Shown here: positions 47,770-58,570 of the stretch, in pieces
Layout: every line of letters starts with the position of its first letter
How positions within the stretch are numbered: the first letter of the stretch is position 1
Assembly (NCBI RefSeq): GCF_936270435.1
Contig: NZ_OW370567.1
Coordinates: forward strand, 1-64,000
Source: Wolbachia endosymbiont of Oedothorax gibbosus
GTDB lineage: Bacteria > Pseudomonadota > Alphaproteobacteria > Rickettsiales > Anaplasmataceae
Length of the DNA: 64,000 nucleotides
Reading direction: 5' to 3'
The notes under the pieces: model-generated
The model's input: only the letters and a program-made list of their open reading frames with translations
The model's database searches: none
What the model was told of the DNA's origin: nothing
Translations under genes and position numbers: made by a program

Positions 47770-48954
47770 ATGGATTTTAGTTTTTTACGCAATTGGTTTA
47801 GTACCACAAGTACTGGTGCAAGTAGTATAGATTCACAATTAGAACAATCAAGCTCTATCTTAGCAGATGACGGCAAATGTAAGATAGAAGAATATGATGA
47901 TGAATTTGAGATCATTGAAGATTATGAATTTATAAATCCTCGTGACCCAAATGAACCACATTCTTTACCTTCTTCTTACCAGATAGATGAAAGTATCGCA
48001 GAAATTGCAGGCTTTGACAAAGAGAAATTATTAGAGATGTGCACTTTCTCTAAGATGACCTACGGTAATAATGATCCAATGTTATCGAAAGCAGGATATA
48101 AAACTAAAGCTGAATTTATTAATGAAGGCTATAATATCATTCCATTTTATTACAATAACCCAAAATGCGCCGGTTTTGTTTTTGCAAAAGATAAAGAAAT
48201 AACTATAGCTTATCACGGTACTCAAGACCGTCATGATGTTATAACCGATCTAAACGCAGTGTTTACTACTTCGAAATTTTTACCTGAAGGTGGAAGAATG
48301 CATAGCGGTTTCTATAATACATTTACAGGTTCATGGCGTAGTCTTTATAAAGTATTAAAAACTCATGCTGAAAAACAAGGATCAGAAATCAAAGATTTTA
48401 AAATCAATCTCACAGGTCACAGTATGGGAGGAGCTGTTGCTAAGATAGCTGCTTTATGCCTCAACAAAACAGAAGGAGCTGAAGATATCCATGTTGCAAC
48501 TTTTGGTGATCCAAGGGTTTTTGACCTGACTGCCAGTGAACTTTATAATGATGTTCTTCAAGAAAAAACCATTAGAGTAACTCAACATAGACAAGACCCA
48601 GTGCCAGCGGTATCACCTGGTGTTTTTGGTTATGCTCATGTAGGTGCACAATTAAGAGTATCCGTACCGGAAGAATACACTGCCCATAAAATAGATGGTT
48701 ATTACCAAGCTATCAATAGCATTGAGGAAAAAGACTTCAAGTCAAATAATAGTGTATCTCTTTTTTACTATCCTGTTAGAGCACTAAACCGAATTAATTG
48801 TGCGATTTTAGGTAATGTTCAATATTGCGCTGCCAATTTGGTAAATTATATTGTTGGTGGGTCAAATTTTTTCGAAGAAGTAAAAAATAAAAATTCTTCT
48901 CAGCTTGAACAAGCAGAAGTTGAGAGTTCTTTGTCTACTGCAAGGGGTGTATAA
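47770..48954 (+). CDS. class 3 lipase (alpha/beta hydrolase)
   Basis: 394 residues. The nucleophile elbow TGHSMGGAVAKIAAL holds the serine (about S218), the aspartate is likely in the FGDPRVF or QDPVPAV segment and the histidine in TAHKIDGYY. The oxyanion motif is ITIAYHGTQD. The N-terminal 75 residues are acidic and repeat-poor with no classical signal peptide. Class 3 lipases in intracellular bacteria often act on host lipids; secretion, perhaps by type IV, is inference. Confidence 0.87.
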   Translation: MDFSFLRNWFSTTSTGASSIDSQLEQSSSILADDGKCKIEEYDDEFEIIEDYEFINPRDPNEPHSLPSSYQIDESIAEIAGFDKEKLLEMCTFSKMTYGNNDPMLSKAGYKTKAEFINEGYNIIPFYYNNPKCAGFVFAKDKEITIAYHGTQDRHDVITDLNAVFTTSKFLPEGGRMHSGFYNTFTGSWRSLYKVLKTHAEKQGSEIKDFKINLTGHSMGGAVAKIAALCLNKTEGAEDIHVATFGDPRVFDLTASELYNDVLQEKTIRVTQHRQDPVPAVSPGVFGYAHVGAQLRVSVPEEYTAHKIDGYYQAINSIEEKDFKSNNSVSLFYYPVRALNRINCAILGNVQYCAANLVNYIVGGSNFFEEVKNKNSSQLEQAEVESSLSTARGV

Positions 48955-48963
48955 CTATTACTA

Positions 48964-48987
48964 TGGAGCAATTATTAGATTGCTCCA
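48964..48987 (+). terminator. hairpin after the lipase gene
   Basis: TGGAGCAAT / ATTGCTCCA, a 9-base perfect stem with loop TATTAG, nine bases after the stop. It lacks a long T run, and may serve both converging genes. Confidence 0.55.
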
Positions 48988-49022
48988 TAATATCTATTCA
49001 TTTAAATTCAATATAAAAGTTT

Positions 49023-49817
49023 TCACCACAACCATTCTTCTTTAAATTTCTTCAGATGTTCTTTTTTTTCGCACTCTAAAAGCAGCTCTTCCACGCTTTT
49101 GTTGTAGCTTTCAGTAGTAATCCTTCCCTGATGATGCATGAACCTCAAGTAAATCAAATAAGTGTTAATTACATCTGTTTCACAATAATCTCGAATCTCT
49201 TGTATCTTGCCACTATCGTATAAACCCATAACTTGTGATCCATCAACTCCAATCTTACCAGGAAGATTAAATGCTGCACAAACTTCGTTCATTTTTACTC
49301 TCGCAGAAGCTCCAAAATCAGAGAGAGATTCAAGCAAATCACAATGCCAATCACTACTATATCTTTGATTATAGCTATTCCATTTATCGCCAGCTTTATG
49401 AAAATATTCCGCTTGAATGCCATGGACCATAGCACGATACTTCAGCACTGGTATATCAAAAGTGCGTCCGTTGAACGAAACTAATCTTGGCTTTTTTTCT
49501 GATATGTAGTTAAAAAATCCTTTCACTAGCTCCTTTTCACTGGAATTTAGTGTGCCTCCAGATCTTATTTCTTGCAGTGTAAACACCTCATAACCGCTCT
49601 GATAGCTTATACTGCAAAGTAAAAAACTAATAACTACAATTTGGTGAAAAGGCTGACGCAAAAAAGAGTTTTGCCCGTTTGTTATTTCGAGATGATATTT
49701 TGTTAATGCATCCCTCTTCTCTTCTACACTACTATCGTCACTAATATTGAGTAAATTCTTGCAGGAGTTTACATCTGGTATAGTTTCAATATCAAATACT
49801 AATAAAGAATTAAGCAT
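49023..49817 (-). CDS. 3'-5' exonuclease, DnaQ-like (PF10108 type)
   Basis: 264 residues with the RNase H-like exonuclease motifs VFDIETIPDV (Exo I), LVSFNGRTFDIPVLKYRA (Exo II) and CETDVINTYLIYLRF (Exo III). This family was once labelled a polysaccharide-biosynthesis polymerase. It overlaps the end of era by eight bases and is in the same operon. It could supply a proofreading or RNA-trimming activity; target unknown. Confidence 0.85.
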   Translation of the reverse strand: MLNSLLVFDIETIPDVNSCKNLLNISDDSSVEEKRDALTKYHLEITNGQNSFLRQPFHQIVVISFLLCSISYQSGYEVFTLQEIRSGGTLNSSEKELVKGFFNYISEKKPRLVSFNGRTFDIPVLKYRAMVHGIQAEYFHKAGDKWNSYNQRYSSDWHCDLLESLSDFGASARVKMNEVCAAFNLPGKIGVDGSQVMGLYDSGKIQEIRDYCETDVINTYLIYLRFMHHQGRITTESYNKSVEELLLECEKKEHLKKFKEEWLW

Positions 49818-50694
49818 TGCCTATATACTCCTCCGGACGGTCGATCCAAGGTCGCACTTTTACAAATAAAAAGAGGTGTACCTTGCACTCAAATAATTTT
49901 TCTAGTTCAGCACGCGCTTCGATATTAATTTTCTTAATATTACTGCCATCTTTTCCTAGCACTATTTTTTTATGACTATCTTTCAACACAAATATTATCT
50001 GTTTTATGACTAAACTCTTATCTTTTTTTTCCTCAAATTGTTCAGTTATAACAGCTGTAGAATATGGCAATTCTTCACGCAAATTCAAGAATAATTTTTC
50101 TCTCGTAATTTCTGCTGATAAAAAATTTGTCGAGGAATCGGTTATTTGATCTTCTTCATAAAACCAAGGGCTCACCGGTGCAACTTCAGACAAGTAATTC
50201 ATCAAATTAGAAAGTCCATCATTCTTTAATGCTGATATCGTAAAAACTTTTTCAAATTTATAAAGCAAATTCAGATGCTCATGCGCCATCTTGAGTTCTG
50301 GCCTTTTTACCAAATCAGTTTTATTGATAACCAAAATGCATCTGCCTTTTGTACGTTGCAGCCGCGCAAATATGGTCTTGATTCTTTCTATATTTTTCAA
50401 ATAATTGCTTGCATCGATAAGCAACAAAGTGATGTCATCACCCTTGATTGCTGACCATGCAGACTTGACTAAAGCTTTTTCAAGTTTTGTTTCTGCTGAG
50501 AAAATTCCCGGGGAATCAGTAAAGACAATTTGTGTGTTGTTGCATGTTACAATACCCCTTATTTGCGTCCTTGTTGTTTGCACTTTAGGGGTAACAATTG
50601 CAATTTTCTTGCCTATGATGCTGTTAATTAATGTAGACTTCCCAGCATTTGGTAAGCCAGCTATGGTTACAAATAAGCATTTTTGTTCTTTCAC
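49810..50694 (-). CDS. era: GTPase Era
   Basis: 294 residues. G1 GLPNAGKSTL, G3 DSPG, G4 NKTD and the C-terminal KH RNA-binding domain (VIKQIIFVLKDSHKKIVLGKDGSNIK and on) are complete. Era binds the 3' end of 16S rRNA and helps assemble the 30S subunit. Start is GTG 50694. It is first gene of a pair with the exonuclease. Confidence 0.96.
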   Translation of the reverse strand: MKEQKCLFVTIAGLPNAGKSTLINSIIGKKIAIVTPKVQTTRTQIRGIVTCNNTQIVFTDSPGIFSAETKLEKALVKSAWSAIKGDDITLLLIDASNYLKNIERIKTIFARLQRTKGRCILVINKTDLVKRPELKMAHEHLNLLYKFEKVFTISALKNDGLSNLMNYLSEVAPVSPWFYEEDQITDSSTNFLSAEITREKLFLNLREELPYSTAVITEQFEEKKDKSLVIKQIIFVLKDSHKKIVLGKDGSNIKKINIEARAELEKLFECKVHLFLFVKVRPWIDRPEEYIGNA

Positions 50695-50904
50695 AAAGGA
50701 AATTATAAAGAAAACTGGATGCCTGCGTCAAGCCACTTATAGGCAATAAATTTACACAAAGTGCTATCAAGCAGAGCGATCGTATCATATACGTAAAATG
50801 TTCTGTTTTGTATATAACCAAAGCCTTTCAACAGTAAGGCGAGTATGGTAGTAGGTATATAACAGATCTCTTGCATAACTGTTGTTTGAGTAACAAATGT
50901 CAGC
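50695..50904. other. intergenic region upstream of era
   Basis: No gene or clear element seen; it separates era from repeat copy 5. Confidence 0.5.
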
Positions 50905-51394
50905 GTAGGCCATAAAAACTTACTTGACAAACTCCGCCAGCCCCCTTATCATGAAACTGAAGGTATTTTGTTATCTTCATCTGTGCAGATTAAACAGCAA
51001 GAAAACAACGTAGTTGGCGTCTTATTTTTAATTTTTTGCACTATGTGCACCTTATGTCTTCACAACATTTCTGGGTTTTTACCCATATAAGCTGAAACGC
51101 GCTGTTTAAGACAGTATAGTACGCCAATTTGCAGGATTAGAGAGTGAACACTAATTACTACGGGGTTTCTTTTGCCTTTTTTTCTGCTTAGTAAATTTCT
51201 TAAACATTTTAGCTAAGGTGAGTTGCACTTAAAAGCAGCTAAATTGCAGTGTTTAAGACTTAAAAAACGCCAAATACTGAAAATAAACAATGACCAGGGC
51301 TTCTTTTGCCTTTTTTTCCGTTTGGTGAATTTCTTAATGTTTGTGGCTAAAGACTGCATGAATGTTGCAATTACAAAAGCGATCTCTACTAGGA
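50905..51394 (+). repeat. promoter-led dispersed repeat, copy 5
   Basis: The cleanest copy, of the copy 1/2 subfamily, with a complete promoter and the T-tract hairpin near 51298-51317. Its tail, shared with copy 3, is cut by IS982 copy 3 inside ACTAGGA. Confidence 0.87.
50924..50952 (+). promoter_or_regulatory. sigma70-type promoter of repeat copy 5
   Basis: TTGACA (50924-50929), 17-base spacer, TATCAT (50947-50952). Confidence 0.6.
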
Positions 51395-51395
51395 A

Positions 51396-52375
51396 CCTCA
51401 GTTATGGATTAGAAAATAGATAAAAGTATAACTAAGAAGAGGGAAACAGGGTAAACTCGAGTATTTTAGTAATAATAAGAGGTTACACATGAAGAAAGAT
51501 ATTACAGAACTGTACTGTTGCGTCGAGGATTTTTGTCGTGCGGTAGATGATAATTTTGCAAATAGGTTCTTATCAAACGGCAAAAAACCAACCAGAGTAC
51601 CAGAAATAGCGCACTCAGAAATTCTAACCATAATCCTATTATACCATAAATCACCATGTAAAAACTTCAAGGCTTTTTATCTTTGTTATCTTCAGTTATT
51701 CTATAGATCAGAGTTTTCAAAGCTGCCTTCATATCACAGATTTATTGCCTTAAAGCCGCGAGTTTTGTGGTATTTAGCATTACTTTTGCAATGGTTTTGT
51801 GAACAAGCAAAAATGACCGGGATTTCCTACATAGATTCTACTTCAATAGCAGTATGCCATCGAAAAAGAATCTCAAGAAATAAGGTTTTCAAAGGATTAG
51901 CAGAGTTAGGAAAGAATACTTACGGCTGGTTTTTTGGTTTTAAATTACATGTAGTAATCAATGAAATAGGTGAAATTCAAGGTGTTACGCTAACCAGAGG
52001 TAACGTCGATGACAGAAAACCTGTACCAACTCTAACCAAAAAACTAACTGGACTTTTGTTTGGAGATAAGGGCTATATAAAGAAAGAGCTCTTTGAGAAA
52101 CTATTCGATAGAGGTCTAAAACTCGTCACTAAAGTGAAAAAAGGTATGAAAAATGCACTGATTTCGCTGAAAGAGAAGATTTTACTAGGGAAAAGATCGA
52201 TTGTTGAAACGGTTTTTGGCTGCCTAAAAAACAAATTTGAACTTGAGCACACTCGGCATAGATCCACAGTAAATTTCTTGGTACATATTTTTTCTACCCT
52301 CATTTCTTATTCAATGCAATCGAAAAAGCCCTGTATTTCTCAGCTTTACTTCGTTGGTTAATCCATAACTGGGGT
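51396..52375 (+). mobile_element. IS982-family insertion sequence, copy 3
   Basis: 980 bp with the same ends as copies 1 and 2 and a TAGGA match on both flanks. It inserted at the junction of repeat copy 5 and palindromic repeats, and differs from copy 1 at one base before the start codon (TTACACATG against TTACCCATG). Confidence 0.92.
51489..52361 (+). CDS. IS982 transposase
   Basis: 290 residues identical to the other two copies and apparently intact. Confidence 0.93.
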   Translation: MKKDITELYCCVEDFCRAVDDNFANRFLSNGKKPTRVPEIAHSEILTIILLYHKSPCKNFKAFYLCYLQLFYRSEFSKLPSYHRFIALKPRVLWYLALLLQWFCEQAKMTGISYIDSTSIAVCHRKRISRNKVFKGLAELGKNTYGWFFGFKLHVVINEIGEIQGVTLTRGNVDDRKPVPTLTKKLTGLLFGDKGYIKKELFEKLFDRGLKLVTKVKKGMKNALISLKEKILLGKRSIVETVFGCLKNKFELEHTRHRSTVNFLVHIFSTLISYSMQSKKPCISQLYFVG

Positions 52376-52615
52376 TAGGAGGGTGTCATCCCAGTGCTTG
52401 ACACTGGTTTATTATGCAGCCACTTATTTAAAGTTAAGTTTTTTGGATCCCAGTACTGGGATGACACCGTCATAAGGTTAAATTAGATCCCAGTGTCACG
52501 CACTGGGATGACATTATAGGGGCTACTGGGATGATAGGGGAAGGAGGCTACTGGGATAACAAGAAGAGGGCTACTTGGATGATACCGTCATGAAGCACTG
52601 GGATGACAAAGGAGT
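52376..52615. repeat. cluster of palindromic repeats
   Basis: At least five palindromes (CCCAGTGCTTGACACTGG, GGATCCCAGTACTGGGATGACA, CCCAGTGTCACGCACTGGG and others). From 52616 to 52938 I see no gene, only AT-rich sequence with a possible weak promoter TTGAAT-16-TATAAG at 52849-52876 for psd. Confidence 0.75.
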
Positions 52616-52938
52616 TGCCTTTTTTCTACTTAGTTTGGGTTATGCAAGAAGTCTAATGTCAATACTTTCAGGTACCTTTAAATTTTTTCCAACTACATAA
52701 TAACTCTCGTGTTCTTAAATATTGCAACATTTGCTCAAGAAATACATTCATACCATCTGGGTAAGGTCAGGTTTTTATTGCCCACATGATTGAACAAAGT
52801 CACACAAATAAAAATTAAAAAAAAACATAGTTGATTCTAAATTACAAATTGAATTTGAAAAATACTATAGTATAAGCTCTCTTAAAAAAAGCTTTTCATG
52901 AGGAGTGATAGATGATAAGTTGTTAATAGTAGATTATT

Positions 52939-53643
52939 GTGAATAAGATTATGTGTTTTGGTTTACCTAATATAAATAGGGAAGGTTATTCATTTATAGT
53001 AGTTTCCTTTATAGTAACGTGTATAGCATTCTCTATATCTTGGGGATTTGGTGTTACGTGCTTGTTTCCGACATTATTATGTACTTATTTCTTTCGTGAT
53101 CCAGCAAGAGCTGTGCCAAGCAATAAGGATCTTATATTAAGTCCTGCTGATGGTGTGATTTCAAAAATTGAAGAAGTTAATTATCCTTTATCGGCAGAAA
53201 ATGGAGAAGAGAAGAAGTTCACACTTGTTAGCATATTTTTAAGTGTTTTGAACGTCCATGTGAACCGTATACCAATATCTGGTACGATAAAGGAAATGAG
53301 TTATAAAAAAGGCAAGTTTGTATCCGCAATGAGCAATAGGTCTAGTAATGAAAATGAGAAGCAGGTTATTGTAATTGAGTATCAAAAGGAAAAAGAAATT
53401 ATTGTAGAACAAATAGCTGGATTAATTGCACGTCGTATCGTTTGTAATTTAGGAGTATCCCAGAACGTAAAAGCAGGTGAAAGGTTTGGAATTATAAGAT
53501 TTGGCAGTAGAGTGAATATTTATGTTCCTGCTGATATAGAAGTAAGAGTTTCAGAAGGGCAAACTGTTATTGGTGGTGAAACAATTATAGCAAACTTAAA
53601 TAAGGAAAACGTTCAAGAGAAGCTTACTTTTGACGTTATATGA
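52939..53643 (+). CDS. psd: phosphatidylserine decarboxylase
   Basis: 234 residues of the short proteobacterial/archaeal-type Psd. Two membrane helices near the N-terminus precede [22 protein letters not shown] and [12 protein letters not shown]. The self-cleavage site that makes the pyruvoyl group is the GS in [13 protein letters not shown]. It converts phosphatidylserine to phosphatidylethanolamine. Start is GTG 52939. Its stop overlaps the pssA ATG (ATGA), so the two are coupled. Confidence 0.95.
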   Translation: MNKIMCFGLPNINREGYSFIVVSFIVTCIAFSISWGFGVTCLFPTLLCTYFFRDPARAVPSNKDLILSPADGVISKIEEVNYPLSAENGEEKKFTLVSIFLSVLNVHVNRIPISGTIKEMSYKKGKFVSAMSNRSSNENEKQVIVIEYQKEKEIIVEQIAGLIARRIVCNLGVSQNVKAGERFGIIRFGSRVNIYVPADIEVRVSEGQTVIGGETIIANLNKENVQEKLTFDVI

Positions 53644-54410
53644 ATAACGATGGAAGTAACAGTAGATTCTTACCTATTACTAAATTATTCCCAAATTTTA
53701 TAACTTTATTGGGTTTATGTTCTGGTCTCACTTCACTTAAATTTACATTTAATGAACAATGGGAATTCTCAGTAATTTTTATCATCATTGCAGCAATAAT
53801 AGATGGAATGGATGGCAGAATAGCTAGAATTCTAAAATCAACTAGCGATTTTGGAGCCCAGCTTGATTCTTTTGCAGATTTTCTAAATTTTGGTGCAGCG
53901 CCTGCATTTCTTTTGTATTTTTGGAAGCTAAACGAAATCAAAGTCATAGGTTGGATTTTAGTAATGATATACGTAATCTGCATATCAATAAGACTTGCAA
54001 GATTTAATGTTTCGCTACACTCAGAACAACCATACTGGAAAAAATTTTTCTTTTCTGGTGTTCCAGCTCCAGTGTGTGCTTTACTTTCTTTGTTGCCAAT
54101 AATTATTACCTTTCAATCTCATGAGAGTGAATACTTACTTCTCATAGAGCGATTTTTTAACACAAGAAACGTAGCTTGTTACTTTCTGGCCATTTCATTT
54201 TTTTCGATAAGTCACATTCCAACTTTCTCCGCAAAATATATTTATATTCCCAAAAGCCTATCCTATATATTTGTGTCATTTTTTGGAGTACTTATTGTGT
54301 TTTTCATCAGTAAGCCCTGGATGACTCTACCAATTTTAGGTATAGTATATACACTTACTATTCCAATAAGCATCGGGTTTTACATATATTTTACATATAC
54401 AACTCGTTAG
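53640..54410 (+). CDS. pssA: CDP-diacylglycerol-serine O-phosphatidyltransferase
   Basis: 256 residues. The CDP-alcohol phosphotransferase motif appears as [20 protein letters not shown] followed by [11 protein letters not shown], with the expected aspartates. Several membrane helices follow. It makes phosphatidylserine, the substrate of Psd immediately upstream. Overlap of four bases (ATGA) with psd. Confidence 0.94.
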   Translation: MNNDGSNSRFLPITKLFPNFITLLGLCSGLTSLKFTFNEQWEFSVIFIIIAAIIDGMDGRIARILKSTSDFGAQLDSFADFLNFGAAPAFLLYFWKLNEIKVIGWILVMIYVICISIRLARFNVSLHSEQPYWKKFFFSGVPAPVCALLSLLPIIITFQSHESEYLLLIERFFNTRNVACYFLAISFFSISHIPTFSAKYIYIPKSLSYIFVSFFGVLIVFFISKPWMTLPILGIVYTLTIPISIGFYIYFTYTTR

Positions 54411-54432
54411 CTAACAAAAAATAGAAAACTGC

Positions 54433-55776
54433 ATGATTTTGAAGATAAGTGGACTATTAAATTCATTTCTGTACATAAAGATATTCAACATTCCATTTAT
54501 AATTATTTGGGTAATTGCAACTGGAGTTTTTTGTACGGTTCGGTTCAAATTCATTAACTTTAGATTATTCAAGCATGGAGTACAGACGCTATTTAATCTA
54601 AAGTGTAATGGTAATAACAATGGTATCATCACTCATATTCAAGCGTTTGCAACAGTAATTTCAGGGACAGTTGGCCTTGGAACAATATCAGGAGTTGCAA
54701 TAGCTATCACAATAGGAGGTCCAAGTGCAGTTTTTTGGATGGTAATTACCGGAATACTTGGTATGTCGATAAAGTTTGCCGAGGTGGTGCTTGCATTCAC
54801 TTATCGCTCTGAAAATACAACTGGCGGGGCTTTTTATTACATGAAGTACGGGCTTGCAAAAATTGGATTTGCAAAAACTGGTAGATTTCTTGCCTTCACT
54901 TATGCGATTATGCTACTTATTGCAATGATTTTGGGCGGTATACCATTTCAAGCAAATCAGATAGCAGCATTGTCAAATAACCTCTTCGAATACAACGTGT
55001 CCATTATCATATCCTTGCTTGTCTTAATTGTAATATTGGGAGGAATAAAGCGCATTGCTTTCGTTTCAACAAGCTTAGCACCAATTATGATAGTGCTATA
55101 TGTGGGTATGTGTATATATTTAATTTATGTAAACGGAAGTAACTTGCTGAATGCTTTATCCATAATATTCCAAGACATCTTTAACAAATCAGCTATAGGA
55201 GGCGGAGTATTGAGCGGATTAATAGCCGGAGTGAGAAGATCAGTGTTTGCTAACGAAGCAGGTACCGGAACAGCAGCTATAGCACATTCAACTGTAAAAG
55301 AAGAAGATCCAATTAAAGTTGGATGCGTTGCAATGATTGCACCACTTATAGACACAATATTAATCTCATTTTTGACTGGTATCGTGATAATTATTACTGG
55401 TATGCATAGCACTGATAACGTGGGTGATATTACACTAATTAGTTCGGTATTTTCAACAGTTTTGCCCTTGTTCAGCAAGTTAGTTTTTCCGCTAATGATG
55501 TTTTCCTTTGCATTTTCTACAATAATAGCTTATTGTTACTACTGTGAAGTTGCTCTGCTGTATTTATTTGGTAATAAAAAAATACTGATACCGTTCCAAA
55601 TTCTTATAGTGGTTTCAGTGTATATTAGTTGTATGTCAAAAAACATAGAATTTATATCTTACCTAGGCGACAGTTTGTTCATGTGCCTTATGATTCCAAA
55701 TGCTGTTGCAATATATCTACTAAGAAGGGAAGTTTTGAATACAATAGATTCTTATTACAATTCTAAAGGGTATTAA
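54433..55776 (+). CDS. sodium:amino acid (alanine/glycine) symporter, AGCS family
   Basis: 447 residues, about 11 helices. GTVGLGTISGVAIAITIGGP and FANEAGTGTAAIAHST are the family signatures. It probably imports alanine or glycine with sodium. It begins 22 bases after pssA and ends one base before the next paralogue, so this looks like one operon. The N-terminus is shorter than in the second copy. Confidence 0.88.
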   Translation: MILKISGLLNSFLYIKIFNIPFIIIWVIATGVFCTVRFKFINFRLFKHGVQTLFNLKCNGNNNGIITHIQAFATVISGTVGLGTISGVAIAITIGGPSAVFWMVITGILGMSIKFAEVVLAFTYRSENTTGGAFYYMKYGLAKIGFAKTGRFLAFTYAIMLLIAMILGGIPFQANQIAALSNNLFEYNVSIIISLLVLIVILGGIKRIAFVSTSLAPIMIVLYVGMCIYLIYVNGSNLLNALSIIFQDIFNKSAIGGGVLSGLIAGVRRSVFANEAGTGTAAIAHSTVKEEDPIKVGCVAMIAPLIDTILISFLTGIVIIITGMHSTDNVGDITLISSVFSTVLPLFSKLVFPLMMFSFAFSTIIAYCYYCEVALLYLFGNKKILIPFQILIVVSVYISCMSKNIEFISYLGDSLFMCLMIPNAVAIYLLRREVLNTIDSYYNSKGY

Positions 55777-55777
55777 C

Positions 55778-57244
55778 ATGATTTATAGATTACTTTGTAT
55801 GGTGTTATTTTGCCTATTGTTTAATGATGTGTACGCTGCTTCAGGTTTTTATGAAAGTTATGATGCTGTGTTGAATGGAATAAATAACTTCATGAATGAA
55901 GTGCTGTTTTTCAAAATCCTTTACGTGCCATTTATAATCTTTCTACTAGCTTTTGGTTATGTGTTTCTAACATTACGTTTTGGATTTCTCAACATAAGAA
56001 TGTTTAAGCATGCGTTTGCTATTTTATGTGGAAAATATGACACGAATCACCATGATGGTCATATTACGCATTTTCAGGCATTTATGACTGCACTTTCAAG
56101 CACAGTAGGCCTTGGAACTGTTGCTGGAGTCGCAATTGCAGTTTCAATGGGAGGGCCAGGAGCGGTGCCTTGGATGATGATTACAGGTTTTTTTGGTATG
56201 TCAGCAAAATTTGCCGAAGTGACTTTAGCATTTAGACATAGAACAGAAGATCAGGAGCAATTGTTTAGTGGTCCCTTTCAGTATATAAGGAATGGTCTGG
56301 AGGAATTTGGATTTAAAAAACTTGGTATTGTTTTAGCTGCAATATATGCAGTATTCTTTGTATTATCAGGTCTTGGTGGAAGTGTAGCGTTTCAAACCAA
56401 CCAAATGGTTTCAATATTATCTGGCTATTCAAGTTGGGTAGATGGTCACTCTTGGTTTTTTTCTTCCATAATCTCTGCGCTGCTTGCTCTAGTGATTATT
56501 GGCGGAATTAAAAGGATAGCTAGAGTATCTTCTGCACTAGTGCCTATTATGTCACTCATATATATATGTAGCTGCATTGTTATTATTGGATTTAATATCC
56601 ACAATCTTGGTCACACATTTAAGATATTATTTTCCAGCATGATAGATTTTAATGCTGTTGGCGGAGGGATGGTAGGAGCATTTATTGCTGGAATTCAAAG
56701 AGCAATTTTTGCCAGCGAAGCAGGTGTTGGCTCTGCTGCAATTACTCATGCAACAACTAAAGATGAAGAACCAGTAAGAACTGGACTAGTCGCTATGATA
56801 GAACCATGCTTTGACACAATGTTAATTTGCTGTTTAACAGGAATAACAATAGTAATAACAGGTGCATACCAGACTAGTGTTGGTGAAGGGATATTAATTA
56901 CTCAAAAGGCATTTGAAACTGTTTCTCCATGGTTTCCTATACTTTTAGCCATAGCTGCACCTTTATTTGCATTTTCTTCAATAATTTCATTTGTATATTG
57001 TTGTGAAATGGGGTGGCTATATTTATTCGGTGCAAAAAGTATAGTGATATATCGCATAGCGGTAATAATTGTGGCGTTTTTCTCTGGCCTTTCTAAAGAT
57101 ATAATGGCTATTGCCAATATCGGTGGAACTTTGTTCTCTTGTTTAGCTCTCATCAACATGACAGCGCTTATACTGTTTAGTAATCAGATTAACGATGAAG
57201 TTCAGTGCTACCTAAAAAGGCTGAGGAATAATAAAATTAATTAA
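55778..57244 (+). CDS. sodium:amino acid (alanine/glycine) symporter, AGCS family
   Basis: 488 residues, paralogue of the gene just upstream. STVGLGTVAGVAIAVSMGGP and FASEAGVGSAAITHAT match the signatures. The first hydrophobic segment with YAASGFYESY could be a signal or first helix. Divergence between the two suggests an old tandem duplication and perhaps different substrates. Confidence 0.88.
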   Translation: MIYRLLCMVLFCLLFNDVYAASGFYESYDAVLNGINNFMNEVLFFKILYVPFIIFLLAFGYVFLTLRFGFLNIRMFKHAFAILCGKYDTNHHDGHITHFQAFMTALSSTVGLGTVAGVAIAVSMGGPGAVPWMMITGFFGMSAKFAEVTLAFRHRTEDQEQLFSGPFQYIRNGLEEFGFKKLGIVLAAIYAVFFVLSGLGGSVAFQTNQMVSILSGYSSWVDGHSWFFSSIISALLALVIIGGIKRIARVSSALVPIMSLIYICSCIVIIGFNIHNLGHTFKILFSSMIDFNAVGGGMVGAFIAGIQRAIFASEAGVGSAAITHATTKDEEPVRTGLVAMIEPCFDTMLICCLTGITIVITGAYQTSVGEGILITQKAFETVSPWFPILLAIAAPLFAFSSIISFVYCCEMGWLYLFGAKSIVIYRIAVIIVAFFSGLSKDIMAIANIGGTLFSCLALINMTALILFSNQINDEVQCYLKRLRNNKIN

Positions 57245-57256
57245 ATTTTGGCATAT

Positions 57257-57554
57257 GAAGGTACAACAACAGGTGTCATTTCAGTACCATCTTCTTGTCA
57301 TTCCAGTAGCTGACACGCAATTGTACGAACTTTATATTTTAAAGCAACATGTACAACTAATGGTGTCATCCCAGTGGCATCTTCTTGTCATAGCAAAACT
57401 CCCTCTTGTCATCCCAAAACTCTTTCTTGTCATCCCAGTGCGTGACACTGGGATCTATTTTGCATATAGTTCCACCATAGTGTTATGTTTTAATGTAAAA
57501 TTTTATATTTATCTACTAGGTTCGTTTGCGAACAAAGTTCGCTGGATCCCAGTG
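57257..57554. repeat. cluster of palindromic repeats
   Basis: Palindromes including CCCAGTGCGTGACACTGGG; the 110-codon frame at 57255-57587 is only repeats. Confidence 0.75.
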
Positions 57555-58570
57555 GGCTTTGTTGCATCGCACTTTATGAGATGGTGATTTATGGTAAATT
57601 CATGTAACTATCTCAAATTTAGCCATACCAATATCAGTGAATTTATTGAGCAAATAGCATTTGATTAGCAGTTCTTTTTCTCGATTTATCTCAGATTTAT
57701 TCCTAAAACTAAATCCGAATATTTGCTTTAATCTTGAGAAAAATCCTTCAATGTGAGCTCTCTTTCCATAATTTACTTTTTCTTTCCACTTTTTTATGCA
57801 ATCATATGACTTTATTAGTCTAATTGCAGCATTTCTCTCTGCCATGTAGTCCAACTTTGGATGCTCTGCTGCATCGGTTTTTGGAGGAATTTTCGTCTTT
57901 ATGCCGCATTCATCACACAATTTATAGAGTTTATGTCTGTCATATGCTCTGTCTGCATATAGTGCTTTTATGGCATGAACTTCTTTAAGCAAATCACAGG
58001 CTCCATAGTGATCAGACCGTTACTGTATTTTACAGCTATGGCTGTTCATATTCAACATTACATGCAATTTTCTATAGCTGCGATATTTTCTGTCAGCGCT
58101 ATTTTCTTTCAGGAGTGTTGTTGTAAATCTGTACTATCTATAGCAATTTCAATATCTTCCATATTATTTTCTGCAATCATTTATCTTAATATCAAGTTTC
58201 TTTTGATGCTTGTGAATAGCTGATAACTGCCAAATCTCTTCCTATTTGTTGCAAATATCCTTTTATAAACCCTACCGTTTGTCTTAAACCAATTCTAAAA
58301 AGATTGACGATTATATGCACCAAAATTACAACTTTATCACTATAAATATAGTTGCCGCCCTGCATTTTTGGACTATTTTCATACCAATTTTCGATAGCTT
58401 CATCGATGTAACGAAAAATATTTCCTCTTTCTTGCAAAAATTTGTTATATTCATTTTGGTTACGGACCTTCATTTTGACTGGCATATTTATCCTTAATCA
58501 GTTAAATCGTCATTTTATAATGAATTTTGTCAGTAACTGCTAGTTTTTCTGAACGCTATGCAACAAAGCC
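57555..58570 (-). mobile_element. IS5-family element of IS903 type, degenerate copy B
   Basis: 1016 bp with the GGCTTTGTTGCAT / ATGCAACAAAGCC ends, inverted relative to copy A and about as degraded. It is flanked on both sides by palindromic repeats. Confidence 0.85.
57600..58485 (-). pseudogene. IS903-type transposase, broken
   Basis: The N-terminal piece (58192-58485, VRNQNEYNKFLQERGNIF) and C-terminal piece (57600-57992, ALYADRAYDRHKLYKLC to VNYGKRAHIEGFFSRLKQ) are in different frames, with a decayed middle. Its C-terminal end also differs from copy A. Confidence 0.85.
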
